DNA of 64,000 bases from Macrotis lagotis (taxonomy: Eukaryota > Chordata > Mammalia > Peramelemorphia > Peramelidae). Location: positions 468,901,454 through 468,965,453 of the forward strand of contig NC_133666.1 in the NCBI RefSeq assembly GCF_037893015.1. Direction: 5' to 3'. Position numbers and translations under genes: made by a program. Shown one piece after another: positions 36,601 to 50,573 of this stretch. The first letter of the stretch is position 1. Each line of letters opens with the position of its first letter. Under the pieces are notes generated by a model. It did not search any database and was not told where the DNA came from. It saw only the letters and a program-made list of their open reading frames with translations.

Positions 36601-39600
36601 ATTAAGTATTTTTAAGCACCTATTGTGTGTGCTAAGGTATTTGAACCATGCACTGGGAATACAGATACAAAAGTGAGACAATCTCTGCCCTCAAGGAGGA
36701 TATATATACCTGCTACCAGAGTAGTGCACAGAAATAGAATAGCAAATAAATTTGAAGCAATAAAACTGTTAAATACTTTAAAAAATATTCTGATCAAATT
36801 TGATTTTTTTGTTATTGTGCCTGATAAATAAGTTGAAGTAAAATAATTGTCCTGAAATATTTAAAACATACTGAATGAAAATAACTTCTCATTCTATTTC
36901 CATTAAAAGATAGTTATAATAACTTTTAATTTTGGTTTGGTTTGTTAAATCAATATGTATATTGGGAATTTAAAAAGAAATTGCTGTATTTAGCATCTTT
37001 ATTAAATTTATATTTCTTAGGAACTATTTTACAGTCATGTATATTCTATAATTTTAGGAGAGAGGAACTGATTTATGTCGTATTTCACTTAACTTTTTTC
37101 CTGTTAACTGGTAAATGTTTAGACACACATGTTTATTTCTTTTGTTTTTATCTTTAACTCTGACTCCTTCATATCCTCAGTCTTTTTCATGCAGCCAAGT
37201 AAGTTCTTTTTTTTCCAGCTACTGAAAAATTTGAACTTTTCCCAATTTAGGGAAGCAAAATTTTATTGATTTAAAATGTTTGATTGTTCTTTATTTCTAC
37301 TTAAAAGAACATTCATTTATAATTTGAAAGTGTATTTAAGTTGCAATACATTGTCAGTATTATCTTTTCCTAGCAATCCTAGAAAAAATTTCAGACCATT
37401 TTATTTTGGAGATTAAAAGGGGAAGAACTAAATATGACCTTTTTCCCCCCCTTTACTTATGACAGTTTTGAAAGTTATATGTGGAAGAAGATTAGGAAGC
37501 TTGATCTTATATTTCAGATCTTTTAAAAAACTTTTTTTTAGCTTTATGAATTACCTTTCATCCTTCTACTTTATATTTTACCGAAAGTACAATATAAAAA
37601 ATATGGCAGCATAAGCAAAATAAAGCAAGAAAGTATGGTTTTATCCGGCTGCTTAACTATTATTAAATGAGATAATTAATTTTATTGATTAGTAAAACCC
37701 AAAGCTTCCCCCCCGCCCCTTTCATTCCCTTATGAAGGAGATTTGTATTTTTTTGCAGGGCTTATGAACAAGCTGGCATGATGTTGAAGGTCAGTATGGC
37801 ACAATTGCAACATAGGTAGTATGACTTATTATATTATTCTAAAACAAATATCAAAGTTAAATTTATATTGAAAAATCACAAACTAGGACATGCTAAGCAT
37901 GTTAGAAAAACTATTTGTTAAATAGTACTAGATTGTGAATGGTGGTGAGGCATTAATAATTTTTTTAAAAATTTATTTTCCTGTTTTGTTAAATATTTCC
38001 CAGTTACATTCTAAAAGCTTTTTAACATTCATTTTTTTTTGCAGTTTGAAGCATACTTTTTTCAACTTATTTTTTCATGGTTTTAAAAAATATTTCTTCT
38101 TTCATAACAATAACTAATACAGAAATATTTTACATGATACCACATTTATAACTACATCAAATTGCTTACCATTTTAGGAAGAGGGAAGGGGAAAGATGGA
38201 GGAAAAAAATTTGAAACTCAAAATCTTATAAAAATGAATGATAAAAATTATCTTGACATGTAATTGGGAAAAAATAAAATGCTCCTTAAAAATATAACCT
38301 GAAATTCTTGGAATACCCTATATATGTATTGCATAAATTAGCTGGTGTTTTTGTTTTTCAAGAGCAAGGGTTCTTAGTTTAACCTTAATTGTGCTCTATA
38401 GCATCTGATGTGTTACCTTCAAATAATAGATATTTAATAATTCTCTGTTGATTTATTTATACTTTCCTGGCCAAAAGTCTTTTGAATAATTAGCAGCATA
38501 GATTTAGTTCTGTTGAACAGAAGAAATGCAGCAGTAGTAAGGGATCATTAGAAAAGCAATAGTCTGTCATTTGTGTGGCCATTCCCCTCCAGGATATATT
38601 TAAATAATGCAGTCAACTCCAAATTATTTGTCTTCCAGGTGAATTTAGGTCACAGTCCCATTCCTTAGGCATCCATGGGGTCACTAAGAATCATATCTAC
38701 TTTTTTTTCCCTTTCCTCTTTTTAAAAATTTTCTTTAATTTATTTACACACTGCTAAAATATTCTTGTTTAAGCGTAAACATAATACCCCTCCCCCCACA
38801 AAAATATAATACCTCATGAGAAATAAAGTGAAAGAAAGAGAAAAAGAATATGTTTCAGTCTTTGTTCTGATGCTATCCACTCTGTCTCCGGTAGATCACA
38901 TTCTTTATCATAAGTCCATCATAGAAGTTACTTCCATATTTTTCCACAGTTGCTGTTCCTGATTGTAATTCCCTCCATCCATTCCTCCCTACTACCATAT
39001 GTTATATTTTCTCTCTCCTTTTACTCTGTTCCTCTTCTAAAATGTGCTGTGGGGCAGCTGAGTGGTGCAGTGAACAGAGCACCATCCCTGGGGCCAATAG
39101 GCCTCAAGCCTAAATCCCACCCCAATGACCCAGCAACCACCTGACCCCATGGTCCCGGATAGGCCATCCAATTCCAGCACCTTGCAAAAAAGTAAAAAAA
39201 GAAAATGCGTTATATCTGACTATCCTCTCCTATGATCTACCCTATCCTCTATCACCCACATCCCCCCCTTCTCTACTTTTTCTTCTAGATGTCTATATCC
39301 TATTGAGTGTTTATGCTGTTTCCTCTCTGAGCATTTTTGATGAGAATGAAGGCTCCCTCATTCCCCCTCACCTTTCCCCCTTCCAGAACATTGCAAAAGC
39401 TACATGAAATATCTTAGCCTATTCTACTTCTCTTTTCTCTTAGTTCCAGTACATTTCCCTTTCACCCATTCACTCCATTTTTACAATATATTATATCTTC
39501 AAATTCAGCTCTTTCCTGTGTCCTGAATGAGAAGGTTCATTTAAGTATTTTCAGTATCATCTTTCCATGCAGGAATATATGTAGTTCGTCATCATTAAAT

Positions 39601-42600
39601 CCTTTATAATTTACCCGTCTGATCATCCCTCTCTATGCTTCACCCGAGACCTGTACTTGAAGATCAGACTTTCTGTTCAGCTCTGGTCGTTCCAACAGGA
39701 ACATTTGAAATTCCCCTGTTTCATTGAAAGTTCATCTTTTCCCCTGGAAGAGGATGTTCAGTTTTGCTGGGTAGTTGATTCTTGGTTGCATTCCAAGCTC
39801 TTTTGCCTTTTGGAATATTATATTCCAAGCCCTATGAGCCCTTAATATAGATGCTGCTAAGTCCTGGGTAATCCCGACTGTAACTCCACTATATTTGAAT
39901 TGTTTCCTTCTGGCTGCTTGTAATATTTTCTCTTTGACTTGGGAGTTCTGGAACTTGCCTATAATATTCCTGGGGGTTGTTTTTTTTTTTTTGTTTGCTT
40001 TTTTTTTATCTCTTTCCAGGGGAGATTGGTGGATTCTTTCAATTTCTCTTTTACCTTCTGCTTCTAGGATATCAGAGCAATTTTCCTATAGAAATTCTTT
40101 AAAAATGAGGTCAAGGCTATTTTCCTGATCATGACTTTCAGGTAGCCCAATAACTTTTAAATTATCTTTCTTGGATCTGTTTTCCACATTGGTTGTTTTT
40201 TCAATGGGATATTTCACATTTCTTCTAGTTTTTCATTCTTTTGGTATTGAATTATTGTCTTGATTTCTTGCAAAGTCATCAACTTCCTTTACCTTCATTC
40301 TACATCTAAAAGATTTGTTTTCCTCAGAGAGCTTTCTTGTGTCCTTTTTCATCTGGCCAGTTTTGCTTTTTAAAGCATTCTTCTCCTCAATAACTTTTTT
40401 AGGTTTTTTTTGCAAGGCAATGGGGTTAAGTGGCTTGCTCAAGGCCACACAGCTAGGTAATTATTAAGTGTCTGAGGCTGGATTTGGACTCAGGTACTCC
40501 TGACTCCAGGGAATAATTAGCAGATTTAGTTCTGTTGAACAGAAGAAATGCAGCAGTAATAAGGGATCCACTGCACCACCGAGCCACCCCTCTCAATAAC
40601 TTTTTGAACTATTTGTATCGATTTGACCTAAACTGGTTTTTAATATGTTATTTTCTTTCAGCATTTTTTTTGGATCTCCTTGATCTGCTGACTTTGTTTT
40701 CGTGTTTTTCCTGCATCTCTCTCATTTCTCTTCCCAATTTTTCTTCTACCTCCCTTACTTGATTTTCAAAATCTTTTTTGAGCTCTGTCGTAGCCTGAGC
40801 CCAACTTTTATATTTCTTGGACTCTTTAGATGCAGAATTTTGGACTTTCTCATTTTCAGAGTGTGTGTATTGATCCTCCATGGGACCAAAGTAATTATCT
40901 ATGGTCAAGTTCCTTTTTTTTTTTTTGATTACTCATTTCTCCAGCCTTTGTCCTGGTTTTCAGGTGCTTCCTGAACTTTTGAGTATTACTGGGACACCTC
41001 CACAAGGACCTCAGTATGTGAGGCTCTGATAACTCTCCTGGTCTGTTGAATGGTCACAAGCTCACCCCTCTGGGGCCCCAGACTATGACCAGGGTCTGGA
41101 TGTGGTCAAAGCCTCAGAGTCCTGTTCCAGAGACAGAGGATAGACCTCTGCAGCCTCCCTCCACTCCCTTACCTTCTGTGGGCTGAGCACTCAGGGTGCA
41201 GCTGCTAGGACACTCTTGCTGGGCAACTCCATAGGCCTGCTTCCTTTTCCTGGCATCTGGGCTGTGCTAAGGGCTATGGCCACCTGAGGAGGGCCACGCT
41301 GGCCTGGAATTCGTACTCGTTCTGGCAGAGGTCTCCCTGCTCTCTTCCAAATTGTTGGTGCTCCCTGGGGTGGCAGATCAGGAAACTGCTTCTGCTGCCA
41401 GGATCTGGGGCTCCCAGGGACCCAGGCGCCCTGCGGTTCCCAGAAGGCTGAAACTCCTCTGCTCTGGCATGCTGCCCTCCCCTCAAACCCCATGGAACAG
41501 AGCCTTCCCACTATTTTCCAGCTTACCTTGGGCTGGAGAATTGCCTCACTGGATCTTTCTGTGGATTTTGTCTCGAAAATTTAGTTAGAGTCATAATTTT
41601 AAGATTTTTGAAATATTTTGGAGGGAGCACCTAGGAGAGGTTCTTCTCCTGCTGTCATTTTGGTTCTGCCTTAACATTCATGTTTAAAAATTTTGAGTTT
41701 CAGATAACTTCCCTCCCATCCTCTGCCCCTTTTTTTGAAAATAATTTTATTTTGGTTATTACATGTGAAGTGATGCAAATATTGTAGCCATGTTATAAAA
41801 AAAAACAGACAAAAGAACCCCCCAAAAAATAAAGCACAAAAAATAATGTAAATTTTGCTTCAATCACATTCAAAGTGTGTCAGTTCTTTATCTGAAGTTG
41901 GATATCATTCTTCATCTGGAGTGCTTTGGAATTGTCTTGGATCATTGTCTTGATTAGAATACCTAATAGTCTTTTATAGTTAACCATTGAACATAGTAAT
42001 GTGGTTTACCAGTTCTTTTCACTTCACTGTGTGTAGAGTTAAAGTAGGTCTAATCAGGTATTTTTGAAACCTTCCTATTCATCATTTCTTATAGCATAAT
42101 AATATTCCATTACAATAAAATATCTAGGCATCCCTTTGATTTCTAATTCTTTGCCACCACAAAAAGAGAACTGATATAAAATGTTTTTATTCATGTAGCT
42201 TTACCCTTGTCTTTGATTTCTTTGGGATACAAATCTAGTAATGTTATTGCTCAGTCAAGGGATATGCACACATTTATAGTTCTTTGGGCATAGCCCCAAA
42301 TTGCTTTCCAGAATGAATGGATTAGTTCACAATTATATGAATTTTTATTTAGCCTCTTAAAACATTTGCGTTTTCCTTTTCTGTCATATTAGCCAATGTG
42401 ATAGGTATGAGGTGAGGTAATATCTCAAAGTTGTTGTAATTCTCATTTCCTCTAAACAGTAGTGATTTAAAGAATGTTTTCATTTTTTTTCATAGCTTTG
42501 GTTACTTCATTTGAAAACTACCTGTTGATTGTTGATATCTTTGATATATCTTTTATCAATTGAAGAATGGCTCCTTTTTAATATAAATTTGGCATAGTTC

Positions 42601-42647
<47 letters not shown>

Positions 42648-45600
42648 AATGAAATGAGAAGCTTGCTATAAACTTTTCCCTCAATTTCCTGTTTTCTTTC
42701 TACTTTTGACTGCCTTAATTTTGTTTGTGCAAAAGCTTTTTAATTTTATGTAATTAATTGATTAATCCACTAATAATTGATTTCTTAAGATATCTTGAGA
42801 AATTATTTTTTTTCAGTCTTTTCTTTTGCTGATCTTACTAACTTTTAAAAACACATCTGTAGTTGAAGATTACAATAGTGAATGTGTTATAATGATTGTG
42901 GTCCATTTGTTCACGACTGCATTCAAAAACCAACATTGCAATGAGGAGTATTTGCTGATCACCATTAAGAAGTTTGATGCTCATTCCCACTTTGATACTC
43001 ATCGCCTTTATAAACTTCATTATAATGGCATCTTCTTTCTTGAGATAGGTCAAATTACACCAGTTCCATGGGATCCATTTCTTCAGTCTACTTCCTTTCC
43101 TTCAAGCAACAATTTTTCTGGGTATTTAGCTTATTTGATGAAAGAAAGCCAATCTTAAGGAAATTTACCTTAAATTCCTTTCTTAAAAGATCAGCAATAA
43201 ATTGGTGTACCTTCATTTCAGTACACATTTGATATCTACTTGTTTAACAATCTGACCCGATTCAGAAGAAATGACTACAGTGTATTTGAATGCCACACAA
43301 TACTTAACCCAACTGGATATCCATATACTTAAAAAGTTTCTCCTCTTGTGTCAGAGATAACATTGTCCTGATCCAAAACAATAATACCTCCTGACTCAAG
43401 TAAGTCCTGGCTCCTGGTCACTCACCTTCACCATGAAATATCTTCTGACTGTCTTTTATGATGTAATCAATATAAACCTCCAGAATCTCTGTCCCTCAAA
43501 CAGTTTTCTTTACATTTTAACTTCTATGTCTATCTTTAAAATTGATTTTTTTTTCTTCTTGTCCTTGGAATTTCATACAAACTGAATTTGCTGAACCATT
43601 CCAGTTATTTTTTTGATGAATTTTCACTTGCTTTCCAGTATATCTGCAATTGAGACTGTATTCTACAGCTCTTTTTTTTAAAGGTTTTTGCAAGGCAAAT
43701 GGGATTAAGTGGATTGCTCAAGGCCACACAGCTAGGTAGTTTTTAAGTGTCTTAGGCTGGATTTGAACTCAGGTACTCCTGACTCCAGGGCCGGTGCTCT
43801 ATCTGCTGCGCCACCTAGCCACCCCATACAGCTCCTATCTTAATAACTGGTCCTTCATACTTATCACAAATTACATTCTTTTTGCAAAGCCAGTTTTCTT
43901 ATTGTAGCATTATATAAATATTCTAAGGTCCAACAATTGATAAACAACATTTTTACCTCTCCGTTGCTTTTGCATTTTTCTGTATATCAAAGATGTACAT
44001 TGGAGAACCAAAATCTTTATCAGAACCACCATCTTTGATATCTTGTTCTTCACTCTTGTTATATATGTGTCTTTTTTTACATCAGAAAAATTTCCAGAAA
44101 TTGCATTTTAAACATTTAATTTTAAACATTAAATACTTGACAATATATATTGCAAATCCAATATAAAATATTAACATTTTTACTTTAATCCTGAAAATGG
44201 TTATCAATATGTGGGATGATATTGGTAGACATTATAATTTTGGAGTACTAAAGAAAATATGCTTAATTATCTGAATAACCTTGTTTGACTTTATGTTAAG
44301 GAAACAGGTTTTAATTTTTGTTTGCTTTTTACATTTTAATGGAGAGGCAAACTTTTTGGATCAGAAAAAGGACACTTTAATTCTAACTTCTTTAAATCAT
44401 GCTGTTTATTCAGGCGGTTAATATTATTTTTACTCATTAATTTTGTAAAATCATGGAAGAAGCTATTCTCTAAATTTAGGGGGAAAGAAGTCATTGATTT
44501 ATATCATGTGATAACTGTGGCATTGGGAGTATCACAAGTATCACAATAGTTATTTTGAAAGTTTTAGGAAAAAAATGATTCATTTTTAGTTTAAAATGTT
44601 TAAGTTGAATAGTAATTAAAGGAGAAAATTTAGCTTTTCAGGTTTTTTTTGTATAGATTGGTACAATTTTTATAATGGGATTACTTATTCACTTTAGTTG
44701 TAGCCAAAACATCTCATAAATTTATTTCAAACTTTTTGGGGAGCTTAAGGTATAAAAACCATTTCCTTGACTAAAACTTGAGCTGCAATTGAATTTTGAT
44801 AATTCATACTGGTTTATCAATAACAGTAGCTCCTTGAGATTTAATCTTGAAACTTAAGTTTTCCCCTTTTCTTTGAATCCCCTTAGAATTAAATAACTTA
44901 AAGATTTCCTCCTGCCCCTATTGCATACTTAAACAGGTCCAAATTGGTCTGTGGCTCCTGATGTTACAGTTTTAATGCTGGTTCACCTTCATCTTTAAAA
45001 TCTAAATTAGTTATCTTGTTTCCCCACATAAGTCTACATTGAAATATAGCTGAGAGAGTTGAATCTTCATTAAAGCTTACTGTTCAGATGTATCTGATAA
45101 ACTGTTTAATTTGAATGTTTGAAAGCAGTTTAGAATGAATAAAGTTAATTTGGATGGATTGGCAGACAGATTTAGGAAAAATTATTTTGGCATGTATTTG
45201 AATTCAATAACATGTATAATTGCAGGCAACATTATGAGTCCTGAGCTTCGTGGTCCTGAATAAAATCTGCTAGCTAAATTTCCCACCATTTTTTCATGCA
45301 ACCTTTATGGTAATGCATTGTGAGACCTGTGGCTAACTTCTAGACAGAGATATGCATGCATGGGCCTCAGAAGTCTTGCATCCACTTCTAGTTTTGCCAT
45401 TTTCTTAATTTTAAGGGCTATATTTTATTTGCCTCACAGGGACCATGTTACATAAAAAGTGACCATACTGAAATATTTACATTTTTACTTTAGTCTTCAT
45501 AATTGAAACCTTTCTGTCAACTCATAGAAAAGTCCTGAGGTAGTATAGCTGTGAAGTTGGCAGCTTGTCCATTTGAAAGTAAATGCCAGCATTATGGTAA

Positions 45601-48600
45601 GCTTTGGATGCTCAGAAGGCAAAACATTTATAAATCATGCTTGGTTGAATGAAGGAGGGGTTCTGTACAAGTGCCAAGAACCTTATACTCTACACGATAA
45701 AAGTAAGTGGAGAAAATTTTAAAACTTTTTTCAACATTCAATTCTTAAGTGAAATCTTTTGGCTTCTGAGGAGAATTGACAGCTGTGGTTGCAGTGAAAT
45801 TCTGGGAAGATGTTTTTGTTAACTAAAATATCTTTATTGAATATTTAGAAGGGTAATTTTTCACAGCCTTCAGACAATACTTTCTTTTAATTTGTTGGTC
45901 TCATAGGTAATCACAAATAATATTTTTAAAATCAAGATCAGAGCAGGTTTTGTGATTAGGTTCATGAGAACTGTTTTCACAACCTATTTAATTACTAAAA
46001 AGATATGAGTCTTGGTTGAAGGTGCAATTCTAGCATCATCATTCATGTCCTGCCTATATATTTGGGTATATTTTAGGTTTCTGTTTTGAGGCATGCTTCT
46101 TTCTCTAAACTTGATGGGTGCTCATATTAGCTCCTATTGGGTTCAGTAATTATCATCATGAAAATTACTTCCAAATCTACATATCCAGTTCTTACCTTTC
46201 TTCATCAGTCTCTGACTAGATTTCTCTCAAGAAATTTGAACTCTTAAGTTTAAAATGGAACTTTGGGGGCGGCTAGGTGGCGTAGTGGGTAAAGCACTGG
46301 CCCTGGAGGCAGGAGTACCTGGGTTCAAATCCGGTCTCAAGACACTTAATAATTACCTAGCCGTGTGGCCTTGGGCAAGCCACTTAACCCCATTTGCCTT
46401 GCAAAAAAAAATAAATAAAATGGAACTTTGTTCAGGACACTACTGTTTTTCAGGTTGCCTGGGTTCTCTTGTCTTGGAGTCATCTGTGACTTTTCACTGC
46501 CCTTTACTCTTCACATTTAATTAGTTGCAAAATCTTTTAATTTCTGCCTTCACAACAATTCTTTTATTATGATCCCTTGTTTCCATTCTTACAGTCATCA
46601 CTTTTAAATAGTCAGTGCAATACACTCTAATTATATAATCTGCATCTATTCTCTTCCCTCAACAATCGATACACCACAAAGTGGTCAAATTAATATTACT
46701 AAAGCTGAAGTCTGACTATGTCAGTACTCTGCCCAGAAAGCCCCTCTAAGATATAATTCAGATGCCAGTGTTTGGTACTTTAAAGCCATTCATAACCTGA
46801 CTCCCATCTTTCTTTAGTGATTGATTTCAGTCTTCCTCTTGTACTCTTCTGGTTTAGGCACACTAGTTTTTTTTTTCTATTTCTCATACATAATGTTTCA
46901 TCTTTACCTCTATCCTTGCAAGACTTTCTCTAATTTCTGTAACATTTTCCCTTTTATATAAGGCCTTTTCTCTCATCCATACCATCATTACCCAATTGTA
47001 CTTCTTCCCTTACAAAGGAAGCTTTGGCTTTGCTTAATATGTATATTTTATTATTTATGTCTGTACATATGTTGATTTCCTCCAGGTGACTGAGTAGTGG
47101 AACTGATCGTGTTTTGTCCTTGTGTCCCCAGCACCCAGAATAGTGCTTGATCCATAATAGACACTTAATAAATGCTTATTGAAATGAATATGAAATATTA
47201 GTCCTCAAAATTTTGATACAAAATATTTAATTCTAGAGACTTCAAGACCTTAGATGTGAAAAATTTTAATAATCACACAGCAAAGTCATTCTCTCTGCTT
47301 GGGCAACCTCATGGGCAAAATATTAATAAAACACTGACTTGATTTTTTAAAATTTAAGATGACTAATTGCATAATTCTAACAAAACTTCAATTAGGTAGT
47401 CATTTAAGTATCAATTATGTATATATAATTTATTGGAAATAATATATAAAGAGATTAGAACTACAATGCAGTATAATATAGATAGATAAATAGCTATACT
47501 GGACAAGAGTATATAAGGATATAAGAATAATATAAGTGCTATATCATGACTTTGAAAGTTAAGATAATTTCACCATGTAAAATTCATGGCAAAAGTTATA
47601 TTTTGAACTAGATCTTGGTAGATTTTCACACATAAGATGAAGTCATGTAAAAACATGCAGTTGGAAAAAATCTTTGATAGACTATGTATCTGGGAATAGT
47701 GTGAGATAGGGTCAGAAAAAGTAGAGATAGGGTTGGAAAAAGTAGAGTGGAACCAAATTATGAAGAGCCTTGATTGCTAGGCTAAGGAATTTGAACCTTA
47801 TTCAGTAAGCAGTAAAAGAGATTTTGAGTGGAAAAATATCAGAATCATATCTGTGTATGAGGAATATTAATTAGGCAGCCTTGTGCTTGAAAGAATGAAC
47901 TTAGACATACAAGAGGTTGGAAACTAGCAGTAATAATAGGCTAGTACCAGGGTCCATGAGGAGTACAAACCTGAGTTAATGGTTATGGAAATAAAAAGGA
48001 AAGGATAAATGTGATAGGCATAATAAAATATTTAAATATTATATGATTTATATGTGCATGAAGATTATTTTTTCTCTCATTTTTTCAATTACATATGAAA
48101 ATTTCCTTTAGCATTTATTTTTTAAGACTCTCTTGAACAGGCTAGCAATTTGATATAGATTATACATGTGAAATCCTATAAAACATTTCCAAATTAGCTG
48201 TGTATGTTTGATTTGATTAAATCTAGCATAGGTTAGTGTTTGTACACATGAGAATTCATCTGATCCTGTATATTATGTGTATATATGCATACACAAAAAC
48301 CTAGATTCTATTGTGAAAATCACATGGAAGAAATTTGTTAAACTTGACTTTCCTGTGTTTTAGGTGTTAAGTCAGTAAACTGTAAGTTCCTTCCCTGACC
48401 CATAGTGTATCTCTTGACTAAAGGAGATGCAGAAATTACCTGAAGCTGTACAACTGATTGAGAAGGCCAGTATGATGTATCTGGAGAATGGGACACCTGA
48501 CACAGCAGCCATGGCCTTGGAAAGGGCAGGAAAGTAAGTCCTTGAAATCTGTAAGGGGAGGCATAACTTTTTTCTCATTTCAACCAAATTCCTGGAAGAC

Positions 48601-50531
48601 ACTTCCCATTCCTAATTAAAGAATAACACTTATCTTGTTCATTTTAGACTTATAGAAAATGTGAACCCTGAGAAGGCTGTACAGTTATATCAACAGACAG
48701 CTAATGTATTTGAAGTAAGTTTTTACTTTTTTCTTGACTATTGGACATGACCTTGACATTTTTTGAAGGGAACATATAGGGCAAAAAACTCTACTAAATG
48801 GGATTGATTTGGTGTGGCTTTGAGTAGTAAAAGCTGTCATTTGCAGTTCACAGAGCTGTGTATTGTGTGTTGGGTCTGTCGTTCTCTTACTTCCCCTCAT
48901 TCCCTAATTTGGAGAAATTCTTGTTTTTTGTTAATTTAGTATTTTGGTACTGATGTTTTTTCTTGTTTATGTCATACTAGAATTGCCAAATTCAAGTGTA
49001 ATAAAATACACTTCAAACTAAAACTTTACTTTCAGTTTAAGTATTTATTATCTCCTATTGTATGAAGTACTGTGCTAGTTGTTGTTTGTAGGAGGAAGGA
49101 GTTGGCCACCAAGAATGATAAGAGAGTCTTCATCTTCATATCATAGATACTGTATAACAAAATTCTGTCAACTTTTTAAATTATTTGGTTGGATTCATGA
49201 GAATTTACATCATTCTTCTTTTCTGTCTTCAATGGGAAACAGGAAGAAGTGAAATAAATACTCTCTTCCTACTAAAAGAAAGTAACTCCTTAATATAGAC
49301 AAATGAATTATAGCTGAAGTTCTTCCACATTCACATCTGTTGTTGGAGATCAGTGAAGTGGGGTTAGAGGAGAGGATAATGCTTCTTAGAAAATGTACTT
49401 TTTTGGTAGGTTGTTTTATTTTTTTTCTTAACAGTATTGTGAGAGAAATGTAAATAGGATTTTATTTTTCATTCTTTTTCTTTTCTTGTCAATATATAGT
49501 ATAGTTCCTTGCACATAGTAGTGGGCATTTAATAAATGCTTGTTGTATTGACTTATTGATCAAAATTGGCAGCATATCCTTTTCTCTTCCCTAAGAATGA
49601 AGAACGCCTACGACAAGCAGTTGAATTATTAGGAAAAGTCTCTCGACTTTTAGTACGAGGACGCAGGTATGCCTTCTAACACTATATTCTATTCATGTTT
49701 CCATTTTCTATAAGCTATTAAGTAATGTGAGGAATAACTTGCTTTTTTCCAAATTACTTAATTTTCATAGACAAAATAAGCACATTGAATACTATTATCC
49801 ATATTTTGTTATCTTTAAAAATGTCAGTTATTTGCCAGTGTTTTAATGAATTGCCAAATGTTTCTGCCTTCTGAAATAATTAATTCTCGATCTATCTTCT
49901 GGATGACTTGTGTTGCTTCTACTGATTGTTGAGAATTGCAGAGATATTGACAAGATTCTTTAAAATATTGGACTAAGAAAAATGAATATGTTCCTTTTGA
50001 GTCAAGAAAACAATATTGTCAAATAGGGATAATGAAAATAAGATACAAATATTTGGAAACGAGAAACCTGAAATCTTTTTGCATTCTTCTCCCTTCCCTT
50101 CTTTTTTTTAACTCTCATTGGAAACATCTTTCAGCACTGGAGAAAAGGATAGGTTGGCTTTCAATATGCAATTTCTGTCTTTTCTAAAATCCCAATGACT
50201 AAAATCTAATTTTAAACAGTTTTAATATAAATCACGCATTCCATCATCAAGCATTTATTAAGTGCTTATTATATACTAGGCAGTATTCTAAGTTCTGGAG
50301 ATAGAAAGAAAGGCAAAAGATAGCTCCATCTCTCAAACAATTCGCAGTCTAATGGGAGACATAACATGCAAAATAAACTATGTACAAGCAAGAGAAAGAA
50401 GAAAAATTGAATGGAGAATACTAAGATTAAGAAGAATTTGGATCTTCTTGTAGATGGTAAGACTTCACATATTTGAAGTAAGCTGGGGAGACATTTTTCA
50501 GAAGACTAGATTTGCAAATAAATAAAATACA

Positions 50532-50573
<42 letters not shown>

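Larger units (their letters stand above)
38033..41670 (-). mobile_element. HAL1 insertion with 3' flanking DNA carried along
   Basis: The 5' end (reverse of 'gctgtcattttggttctgcc') is at 41670. ORF1 remnants run from about 40930 down to 39720 (MEDQYTHSENEKVQNSASKE, then SKKYKSWAQATTELKKDFEN; also KLSEENKSFRCRMKVKE). The 3' region to about 38703 has no ORF2 and carries the same captured SINE block as the copy at 7383. An 11-bp direct repeat TTAACATTCAT lies at 38022-38032 and 41671-41681, just outside a poly(T) at 38033-38040 and just outside the HAL1 5' end. The inserted unit is therefore 38033-41670, including about 660 bp beyond the HAL1's own tail. The element is broken by indels and a SINE. 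Confidence 0.8.
37965..42830 (-). mobile_element. Old L1 in intron 5, split by a HAL1 insertion
   Basis: 37965-38032 ('atttcccagttacattctaa' ... 'ttaacattcat') is the start of an L1 3' UTR read in reverse. The text resumes exactly at 41682 ('gtttaaaaattttgagtttc', 'aacttccctcccatcctctg') and continues through diverged ORF2 3' sequence ('gaattgtcttggatcattgt', 'tttctaattctttgccacca', 'ctttgggcatagccccaaat', 'agccaatgtgataggtatga') to about 42830. An (AT)n run lies at 42604-42643. Confidence 0.75.

Noticed and set aside
40535-40762. Plus-strand frame of 75 codons
   Set aside because: Antisense reading of a HAL1 ORF1 coiled-coil region and a SINE; not a gene.
41191-41588. Overlapping frames on both strands, proline/glycine-rich
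   Set aside because: These are readings of the GC-richer 5' UTR of the HAL1 copy, paralleled at 7442-8019 in the sibling element.
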